Source of the DNA: an uncultured Chloroflexus sp.
GTDB taxonomy: Bacteria; Chloroflexota; Chloroflexia; Chloroflexales; Chloroflexaceae
Direction of reading: 5' to 3'
NCBI RefSeq assembly: GCF_937951745.1
Contig: NZ_CALFBQ010000084.1
Span: 1 to 53,363 of the forward strand
DNA: 53,363 nt
In this document: positions 47,606-53,363 of the stretch, one piece after another
Numbering within the stretch: position 1 is the first letter of the stretch
How the letters are laid out: every line of letters begins with the position of its first letter
The notes under the pieces: generated by a model
Database searches by the model: none
Told to the model about the DNA's origin: nothing
Seen by the model: only the letters and a program-made list of their open reading frames with translations
Translations under genes and position numbers: made by a program

Positions 47606-48421
47606 ATGGAACTGCTGGTCGCTCATGAGATTGGTTATCGCACCGACGGTCGATGGTTGGTGCAGTCGGTTTCCCTCTCGCTCTCTGCTGGCGAGGTAGT
47701 GATACTCGTTGGACCTAACGGCGCTGGCAAGAGCACGCTCCTAAGCTTGCTAGCCGGCGACTTATCGCCGACCACTGGTGAGATTTGGCTTGAACGCCAT
47801 AACCTCAATCGGATGTCGGCATTGGCACAGGCCCAACGACGCGCTGTATTACGCCAGCAAATTATCGTAACCTTTCCCTTTACCGCATTAGAAGTAGCGC
47901 TTATGGGCCGTGCACCACACCTACGCGGGCAAGCGGAAAGTAAACGTGATCTTGCGATTGTAGAGGAGGCATTGGCACAAACTGAAACCACATCATTCGC
48001 TACCCGGCCCCTGCCAACACTTTCCGGAGGTGAACAGGCTCGGGTGCAGATGGCGCGAGTCTTGGCTCAGACGACACCTATCCTGTTGCTCGATGAACCG
48101 ACAGCGGCACTTGATCTGCGTCATCAGCATCGCATCTTGCAACTAGCTCGTCGCGCAGCCGATCAGGGTGGTGCCGCCTTGATCGTCCTGCACGATGTCA
48201 ATCTGGCAGCACTCTACGCTGACCGGATTGGGGTAATGCATCAAGGCCGTCTGCACGCGATTGGATCGCCGTGGGACGTGTTACGAGCTGATTTGCTAAG
48301 CGACGTGTACGGTGTACCAATCACAGTACAACCACACCCACGTGCGGCTACGCCACTTGTGCTTAGTTTACCGGAAGATCACACAAGGAGTGCATCGACC
48401 CATGTTGCCAAAGTTCGCTAA
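47606..48421 (+). CDS. hmuV: Haem/iron-complex ABC transporter ATP-binding protein
   Basis: A 271-residue ATPase of the HmuV/FecE type. Walker A VGPNGAGKSTLL (about residue 35), signature LSGGEQARVQMARVLA, Walker B LLLDEPTAALD and switch His in VLHDVNLAALYADRI. The length fits. It energises import through the HmuU permease from the HmuT binding protein. AGGAGAGA precedes the ATG. Its C-terminus overlaps the hmuT start by 20 bases. Confidence 0.93.
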   Translation: MELLVAHEIGYRTDGRWLVQSVSLSLSAGEVVILVGPNGAGKSTLLSLLAGDLSPTTGEIWLERHNLNRMSALAQAQRRAVLRQQIIVTFPFTALEVALMGRAPHLRGQAESKRDLAIVEEALAQTETTSFATRPLPTLSGGEQARVQMARVLAQTTPILLLDEPTAALDLRHQHRILQLARRAADQGGAALIVLHDVNLAALYADRIGVMHQGRLHAIGSPWDVLRADLLSDVYGVPITVQPHPRAATPLVLSLPEDHTRSASTHVAKVR

Positions 48422-49466
48422 ACTGCTCGTTTTTCTGACCTCGCTAGCGTTGCTCGCCGCCTGCGGCACGAATTCCACTGCAACGGGCCCGACAGCGGCT
48501 CCAGCACCAACAAACGTTCCAGAACCGGCTGCTACAACGGCTCCCACGGCAGTTCCAGCGCCAACAAACGTTCCAGAACCGGCTGCCGCATCAACCACTG
48601 TAACACCCATCCTACCCGCAACCGTAACTGATTATCAGGGTGAGACAGTAGTCATCGAGTCGATTGATCGGATTGTGAGTCTATCCGGTGATATAACAGA
48701 AATCATTTTCACACTCGGTATGGGCGATTCTGTAGTTGGCGTCGATATAAGCGCCACATATCCCGCCGAGAAGACGAAGGCCTTGCCAAGTGTTGGCTAT
48801 CAGCGCCGGCTCAATGCGGAAGGTATTCTGTCACTGGATCCGACTCTGGTTATTGGTAATGAATTTGCCGGGCCGCCAGAAGCGTTAGCCCAAGTACGCG
48901 CAGCCGGTGTACCGATTGCACTCACTGCTAGTCCGCCTACACTCGAATCACCCGCCCAAAAGATCATTTTTGTTGCCCGTGCCCTTGGCATTCCACAACG
49001 GGGCTACGAATTGGCCGGTCAGGTTGAGGCTGAGATTGCACGAGCACGCGCCGAAGCTAGTACTCTACCGCGCCAACCACGTGTCCTCTTCCTCTATTTG
49101 CGCGGCACCGATGTACAACAGGTAGCCGGTGCGAACACTGCTATTGATGCGATGATTACCGCCGCTGGGGGTATCAACGCTGCCACCGAGGTTGGCATCG
49201 TCAACTATGCACCGCTCAGTGCAGAAGTTGTGATTGCTGCTCAGCCTGACATTATCTTGGTTCTCACTAAAGGCCTTGAGTCGGTGGGTGGAATCGATGG
49301 TCTCTTAAGTATTCCGGGTCTTGCCGATACCCCCGCCGGTCAGCAGCGGCGTGTGGTCGATTTTGATGATCTCTACCTGAACGGCATGGGTCCGCGCACT
49401 GGGCAAGCATTGGCCGATTTAGTTACCGCTTTCCGCAATGCTGTTGTGCAGACGGAGGGATCATGA
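48402..49466 (+). CDS. hmuT: Haem/iron-complex substrate-binding lipoprotein
   Basis: A 354-residue solute-binding lipoprotein of the HmuT/BtuF type. Signal LPKFAKLLVFLTSLALLAAC with lipobox LAAC (Cys 21). A Pro/Ala/Thr-rich linker (about 22-65) contains a two-unit tandem repeat (PAPTNVPEPAA twice). The periplasmic binding fold begins VTDYQGETVVIES and carries RIVSLSGDITEIIFTLGMGDSVVGVD (about residues 84-109), LSLDPTLVIG and PDIILVLTKGLESVGG. It delivers haem, or another iron complex, to HmuU. Start at 48402 (AAGGAG upstream); the longer frame overlaps hmuV too far. Confidence 0.92.
   Translation: MLPKFAKLLVFLTSLALLAACGTNSTATGPTAAPAPTNVPEPAATTAPTAVPAPTNVPEPAAASTTVTPILPATVTDYQGETVVIESIDRIVSLSGDITEIIFTLGMGDSVVGVDISATYPAEKTKALPSVGYQRRLNAEGILSLDPTLVIGNEFAGPPEALAQVRAAGVPIALTASPPTLESPAQKIIFVARALGIPQRGYELAGQVEAEIARARAEASTLPRQPRVLFLYLRGTDVQQVAGANTAIDAMITAAGGINAATEVGIVNYAPLSAEVVIAAQPDIILVLTKGLESVGGIDGLLSIPGLADTPAGQQRRVVDFDDLYLNGMGPRTGQALADLVTAFRNAVVQTEGS
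48501..48586 (+). repeat. Two-unit tandem repeat in the hmuT linker
   Basis: A 32-base block (48501-48532) recurs at 48555-48586 with one mismatch, giving a 54-base period. It codes PAPTNVPEPAA twice in the lipoprotein linker and can vary in copy number. Confidence 0.8.
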
Positions 49467-50536
49467 TAGAGACGCATAGCCGGGTCAGCACAACTGTCAT
49501 CGCTCCAAAATTCGTCGGACGAAGCTGGCTGATCATAACCCTAGCAGTAGTTCTGTTCGGTGCGCTCTTGCTCGGTGTCGGCATTGGAGCCGTCGCCATT
49601 CCTCCAGAAGTAGCGTTAGCTATTATCTTAAGCAAGGTCGGCATCAACTTGGATGTAACGTTCACCCCACAACAAATGGCTGTGCTTTGGCATATTCGCT
49701 TGCCACGGGTTGTGTTAGGTGGATTGGCTGGTGCAGCATTGGCAGTGAGTGGCGCACTTTTACAGGGGATTTTTCGAAATCCACTCGCCGATCCCGGCCT
49801 CATTGGTATTAGCAGCGGGGCGGCGCTCGGTGCGGTCTTTACCATTGTGAGCGGGGTGGCAGTAATCGGCATCTATACCTTGCCAATAGCCGCCTTCCTT
49901 GCTGGTACGGCAACCACCTTGCTCGTCTATCAGTTATCGCGCCGCCACGGACGAACTGATGTCGCAATGTTGTTGCTGGTGGGATTGGCCTTGAATGCAT
50001 TAGCTGGCGCAACTACTGGTTTGCTAACGTATCTTGCCGACGATGCCCAGCTACGTTCAATCGTCTTCTGGACACTGGGCGGGTTAGGTGGCGCGTTGTG
50101 GGAAACAGTACTAGCCGCAGCACCGCTGATCTTGTTCGTATTGGCTCTTGCCCCACGCTTGGGTTTCTACCTCAATTTGTTTGCCTTGGGAGAGACTGAG
50201 GCCCGTCATCTAGGAGTCAATATCGAATGGATCAAACGCGCCGCCGTCTTGATGGCTGCACTAGCGACCGGCACCACGGTCGCTCTTGTCGGCCCGATTG
50301 GGTTCATTGGGCTGATTGTACCGCATATGGTTCGGCTCGCTATTGGTCCTGACCATCGCTGGTTGATTCCGGCCTGTGCGCTCGGCGGGGCGATGCTATT
50401 AGTATTGGCCGATTTGCTAGCGCGTACCTTGGCTGCTCCCGCCGAAATTCCGGTCGGACTATTCACCGCCTTTGCCGGTGGTCCCTTCTTTCTAGTTCTG
50501 ATACTACGCACGCGGCGACAGTACGGATTAAGTTGA
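49463..50536 (+). CDS. hmuU: Haem/iron-complex ABC transporter permease
   Basis: A 357-residue FecCD-family permease with about ten membrane helices. Typical parts are the periplasmic loop before IRLPRVVLGGLAGAALAVSGALLQGIFRNPLADPGLIGISSGA (about residues 77-117), the ATPase-coupling GIFRNPLADP, and TVALVGPIGFIGLIVPHMVRL. ATG at 49463 overlaps the hmuT stop (ATGA), which indicates translational coupling with equal expression. Confidence 0.93.
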   Translation: MIETHSRVSTTVIAPKFVGRSWLIITLAVVLFGALLLGVGIGAVAIPPEVALAIILSKVGINLDVTFTPQQMAVLWHIRLPRVVLGGLAGAALAVSGALLQGIFRNPLADPGLIGISSGAALGAVFTIVSGVAVIGIYTLPIAAFLAGTATTLLVYQLSRRHGRTDVAMLLLVGLALNALAGATTGLLTYLADDAQLRSIVFWTLGGLGGALWETVLAAAPLILFVLALAPRLGFYLNLFALGETEARHLGVNIEWIKRAAVLMAALATGTTVALVGPIGFIGLIVPHMVRLAIGPDHRWLIPACALGGAMLLVLADLLARTLAAPAEIPVGLFTAFAGGPFFLVLILRTRRQYGLS

Positions 50537-50548
50537 TAAGGAGGAGTT

Positions 50549-50911
50549 ATGATTACGACCGCTAATCGCATTTATGTCCATCCTGATTACGCTGACCTGT
50601 TCGAGGAGACCTTCCGCAATCGCGCTCGCCTCGTTGATCGAATGCCCGGTTTTATCAGTAACCAACTACTTCGCCCGGTCAATCCCGGCGATCCGTACAT
50701 AGTGTTAACCGTATGGGAGAGTCGTGCCCATTTCGAGGCTTGGGTGCGATCTGATGAGTTCCGGCAGGGACACGCTCGTTCAGGTACGTTGCCCAAAGAG
50801 GCGTTTACCGCACCCAATAAGCTTGAACTGCACGAGATCATCATGGATACTACCCGGCCTGATGTACCGGTTGAGCCACGTGGCAAGCCATTTAACGTCC
50901 ATCACGGATAA
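50549..50911 (+). CDS. Antibiotic-biosynthesis-monooxygenase-fold protein, probable haem monooxygenase
   Basis: A 120-residue single-domain ferredoxin-like (ABM) protein. Segments NRIYVHPDYADLFEETFRNRARLVDRMPGF, NPGDPYIVLTVWESRAHFEAWVRSDEF and the Asn/Trp/His region match IsdG/HmoB-type haem-degrading monooxygenases (His in EFRQGHARS could be the axial ligand). It follows hmuU by 12 bases with AAGGAGGAG. With the haem transporter this suggests that imported haem is opened to release iron. The assignment rests on family and location. Confidence 0.85.
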   Translation: MITTANRIYVHPDYADLFEETFRNRARLVDRMPGFISNQLLRPVNPGDPYIVLTVWESRAHFEAWVRSDEFRQGHARSGTLPKEAFTAPNKLELHEIIMDTTRPDVPVEPRGKPFNVHHG

Positions 50912-50968
50912 GCACGAGTGAATTCAAAGGATCGCTCCATCAAGAGAAGAGGAGTATACCGATAGGAT

Positions 50969-50992
50969 AAGGGCGCACAACGGTGCGCCCTT
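50969..50992 (+). terminator. Hairpin between the monooxygenase and dtxR-like genes
   Basis: AAGGGCGCAC (50969-50978), AACG, GTGCGCCCTT (50983-50992). A perfect 10-bp stem without a T-run; it may terminate most transcripts and leave the regulator at a low level. Confidence 0.6.
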
Positions 50993-51010
50993 ACGCGAGA
51001 AGTTGATGAT

Positions 51011-51688
51011 ATGGTGACGCAATATACATCATTTTTGCCACCAAACGTTGCCTTGCAATGCACACCAACTGAACTAGCTTGTCTATTGACGTTAGCCGAC
51101 TTGGCTGAAGATCAAGCTGTTCTTCGGGCTGATCAGGTGGCCTCCGCACACGAGTTGCAAGGATTGCAACGTCTGTATAAGCGCAATCTAGTCACTATAA
51201 CCGGTGATGGAACATTATCATTAACGACCAATGGTTGCTTGCTGGCTCACCATCTGCAAATCCGACATCGCCTGCTTGAACGGTTTCTCTGCGATGCACT
51301 TGGTGTACCGTGGATATTCGTGCATCGTGAAGCAATGTGTTTAGCCTCAAGTGCCTCACCACATTTTTTTGAGAGGGTGGTCGAATTGACACGGCACGCA
51401 ACAGTGTGCCCGCATGGCAACCCGATCCCCGGACGCAGCGCACCACTCGTCAACGAACAACGGCTAGCTACCGCGCCGTTTGGTCAGCGCTGTCGACTCG
51501 TTCGTATTGCCGAATGGGTCAGCCACGCACCGCACCGCCTCCAACGCCTCTGGAGTCACGAAGTGTTGCCGGGATGCACACTGATCCGCGTGCCCGATCC
51601 GCTGCACCGATACGTCGTTCGACTCAATCAACGATCGCTCGTTCTAGGGCAACGAATGGCTGAAGCATTATTTGTAGTGGTGGAATAG
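51011..51688 (+). CDS. DtxR-family regulator with altered metal site
   Basis: A 225-residue protein with the DtxR layout. N-terminal winged helix (TPTELACLLTLADLAEDQAVLRADQVASAH...LQRLYKRNLVTI), dimerisation and metal domain (RHRLLERFLCDALGVPWIFVHREA), CPHGNPIPG (about residues 133-141), and a C-terminal FeoA-like part. Compared with DtxR, ancillary-site ligands H79, E83 and H98 correspond to H86, E90 and H105. The primary-site C102, E105 and H106 correspond to M109, A112 and S113. A normal Fe/Mn response would therefore be impaired. It closes the haem operon and probably regulates it. Confidence 0.85.
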   Translation: MVTQYTSFLPPNVALQCTPTELACLLTLADLAEDQAVLRADQVASAHELQGLQRLYKRNLVTITGDGTLSLTTNGCLLAHHLQIRHRLLERFLCDALGVPWIFVHREAMCLASSASPHFFERVVELTRHATVCPHGNPIPGRSAPLVNEQRLATAPFGQRCRLVRIAEWVSHAPHRLQRLWSHEVLPGCTLIRVPDPLHRYVVRLNQRSLVLGQRMAEALFVVVE

Positions 51689-52807
51689 TGGTACGGTAAA
51701 GAAGAATGCTGCGCCCTGCCCCAACCCGGCGCTTTCGCCCCAAATCTGCCCACCGTGCAGCTCGACCAACGCTTTGCAGATGGTCAGGCCAATACCAGCA
51801 CCACCGGTTGCACGCATCCGCGCCTTATCCACGCGGTAGAAGCGCTCGAAGAGATGGGGCAGATGCTCGGCAGCAATACCGATGCCGGTATCGCGCACAC
51901 ACCATTGCACAGCATCACCGACCCGCACTGCCTGTACTGTCACCTCACCACCGACCGGTGTGTAGTGCAAAGCGTTGCCGAGCAGGTTGATCAATACTTG
52001 CAGCACTCGGTCAGGATCGGCGCTCACCAATGGTAAATCGGCTGCGACCTGCGTGCGTAGCGTCACCCCTTTTTCAGCAAATTGCGCTTCCAAACGAGCC
52101 ACCGCTGCTGCACTCAACGCTGCCGGTGTAACCGCAGTGAGGTTCAACGCCACCTGCCCCGACTCTACCCGCGATAGCTCTTGCAGATCGCCGACTAATC
52201 GGCGCAGCCGATTGACCTCATCAAGCACCAACACCCACGTCCCTTCATCAGATTCGACGACGCCATCGAGCATCCCTTCAACGTAACCGGCAATCGTAGC
52301 CAGCGGTGTGCGCAACTCGTGGGCCACATCGCCGATCAAGGCTACTCGGCGCTGCTCTGCGTTTTCAAGGGTGGCGGCCATCGTATTGAATTGCGCTGCT
52401 AGCTGGGCCAACTCGTAATCGCCTTGTATTGGCACGCGCTCGCGGTAGTGGCCGGCGGCAATCCGCCGCGCTGCGATGACGAGCCGTTCGAGCGGTTGGG
52501 CGACTCGCCGTGAAGCCGCGAAGCTCACCACCACCGCCACTACCATCGCTGCGCCACTGCTGATCGTCAACGCCTGCACCATCGCCTGCGTGAAGATGGC
52601 GTTCGTCGCCCGTTCCATCTCGATCATACTGTCATCAGCCGTGGCAGCCCAATGCGGACCCAGCCACGCAACCATCAGACGGTCATGCAGTCCCGGTGCC
52701 AAAAGCAGCATCACGCCAAGCAGTGTGATCGCGCCAGCGGCAATCGTCAGTAGATGAGCAATGAACAATCGCCGCCGCAAACCGCCCCGCGCTACCCCTC
52801 CTTTCAT
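51668..52807 (-). CDS. Membrane sensor histidine kinase
   Basis: A 379-residue kinase. It has two membrane segments (about residues 12-33 and 83-103) around a short periplasmic loop, a HAMP domain (SRRVAQPLERLVIAARRIAAGHYRERV, about 103-130), and a dimerisation helix with H-box DVAHELRTPLATIAG (phosphoacceptor about residue 163). N-box: NLLGNALHYTP. G-boxes: DTGIGIA, HLFERFYRVD, GGAGIGLTICKALVELHGG. Its 3' end overlaps the dtxR-like gene tail to tail by 21 bases. Its ATG overlaps the stop of the upstream regulator by 4 bases. Confidence 0.94.
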   Translation of the reverse strand: MKGGVARGGLRRRLFIAHLLTIAAGAITLLGVMLLLAPGLHDRLMVAWLGPHWAATADDSMIEMERATNAIFTQAMVQALTISSGAAMVVAVVVSFAASRRVAQPLERLVIAARRIAAGHYRERVPIQGDYELAQLAAQFNTMAATLENAEQRRVALIGDVAHELRTPLATIAGYVEGMLDGVVESDEGTWVLVLDEVNRLRRLVGDLQELSRVESGQVALNLTAVTPAALSAAAVARLEAQFAEKGVTLRTQVAADLPLVSADPDRVLQVLINLLGNALHYTPVGGEVTVQAVRVGDAVQWCVRDTGIGIAAEHLPHLFERFYRVDKARMRATGGAGIGLTICKALVELHGGQIWGESAGLGQGAAFFFTVPLFHHYK

Positions 52808-53363
52808 CGCCGCTCTCCAAACCGATAACCAACACTGCGCACCGTAAAAATAAAGCGGGGCTGGGCCGGATCATCACCCAACTTCTTGCGCAAATTGGCG
52901 ATATGTACTTCCACCACGTGATCATCACCAAAGAAGTCGCCGCCCCACACCCGGTCGAGGAGTTGAGCGCGCGAAAAGACCCGCCCGGGCGCTGCGGCTA
53001 AGACGCGCAATAGCGAGTATTCGAGATGGGTCAATGAGATGAGGTTGCCATCAAGCCAGACCATACGCGCGACTGGATCAATCACGAGCGAGCCATACCT
53101 GATCGACTGCTCATCGTCACAACTGAGATGGCGGGGACGGCGAAGCAAGGCCCGCACTCGTGCAACCAATTCGCGCGGCGAAAAAGGCTTCACGAGATAA
53201 TCGTCAGCGCCAGCCTCTAGCCCGACTACCCGATCAATCTCTTCCGCCTTCGCAGTTAGCATCAAGATGTAGGAATGTGAAAACGAGCGCACCTGCCGGC
53301 ACACCTCTAACCCATCAAGCTCTGGCAGCATGAGATCGAGAATGATCAGGTCGGGTTGCAGAT
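52804..53363 (-). CDS. OmpR-type response regulator, N-terminus outside window
   Basis: The visible 186 codons begin LQPDLIILDLMLPELDG (phosphoacceptor Asp in LDLMLP), then ILMLTAKAEE and the switch LVKPFSPRELVARVRALLRR. The C-terminal winged helix reads VWLDGNLISLTHLEYSLLRVLAAAPGRVFSRAQLLDRVWGG, VEVHIANLRKKLGDD and FTVRSVGYRFG. It is the partner of the kinase encoded immediately downstream (ATGA overlap). The first about 50 residues lie beyond the window. The real start cannot be seen. Confidence 0.94.
   Translation of the reverse strand, partial: LQPDLIILDLMLPELDGLEVCRQVRSFSHSYILMLTAKAEEIDRVVGLEAGADDYLVKPFSPRELVARVRALLRRPRHLSCDDEQSIRYGSLVIDPVARMVWLDGNLISLTHLEYSLLRVLAAAPGRVFSRAQLLDRVWGGDFFGDDHVVEVHIANLRKKLGDDPAQPRFIFTVRSVGYRFGERR

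Overview
The window looks like chromosomal DNA from a filamentous anoxygenic phototroph of the Chloroflexales, most likely a Chloroflexus species. This is inferred from protein character and not from a marker gene. The supporting points are moderately high GC, two adjacent MGDG-synthase-type lipid glycosyltransferases, an O2-independent coproporphyrinogen oxidase next to a protoporphyrinogen oxidase, NarL- and OmpR-type regulators, and intergenic spacers full of GC-rich palindromic repeats. There is no phage, no insertion sequence, no CRISPR array and no rRNA.

Layout. 1-3.0 kb (minus): a truncated exported protein, a GT4 glycosyltransferase and a SAM methyltransferase. 3.5-7.4 kb (plus): hemN, hemY-type oxidase and an ADP-ribosylglycohydrolase. 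7.5-9.8 kb (minus): two overlapping GT28/MGDG-synthase-like genes. 9.87-13.0 kb (plus): a pyrimidine operon pyrR-pyrB-pyrC behind a readable promoter, a PyrR-binding hairpin and an attenuator. 13.2-19.2 kb (plus): a NarL-type regulator, a glyoxalase-fold dioxygenase, htpX and two further HExxH metallopeptidase-like exported proteins. 19.2-21.9 kb (minus): ACT-domain malic enzyme and an AraC regulator. The latter is divergent from a frameshifted DUF2269 gene and a DUF1772 gene. 23.1-25.9 kb (plus): small membrane protein, proA, a GatD-like amidotransferase and a small acidic protein. 26.2-27.3 kb (minus): LacD-type aldolase. 27.5-36.8 kb (plus): a 56-residue membrane protein, acyl-CoA ligase, P5C dehydrogenase, DUF72 protein, a ProRS paralogue with lost catalytic motifs and an intact editing domain, and a broken GT39 gene. 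37.1-43.3 kb (minus): thioredoxin/DUF2892 plus NifX-like pair, GH114 lipoprotein, DUF3592 protein, a decayed gene and a GH31 alpha-glucosidase. 43.5-46.7 kb (plus): a HEPN/MNT pair with a nonsense codon in HEPN, a coiled-coil/J-domain-like protein and an Fe-S photolyase. 46.9-47.4 kb (minus): rhamnulokinase C-terminal remnant, tRNA-Ala(TGC) and tRNA-Ile(GAT). 47.5-51.7 kb (plus): a haem-uptake operon hmuV-hmuT-hmuU, a haem-degrading-monooxygenase-like gene and a DtxR-family regulator. 51.7 kb to the end (minus): histidine kinase and the OmpR-type regulator that precedes it.

Most of the window is ordinary metabolism in short operons whose genes overlap by 4-8 bases (ATGA, GTGA, or ATG followed by a stop). 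The points that most deserve attention are the ProRS paralogue, the haem operon with its DtxR-like regulator lacking primary-site metal ligands, the pyr attenuator with an overlapping leader reading frame, a terminator-like hairpin in the malic enzyme leader, and several families of dispersed palindromes. At least five genes (DUF2269, GT39, HEPN, rhaB remnant, 39.6-40.3 kb) are broken, so this neighbourhood is undergoing gene decay, or the assembly has a few base errors.
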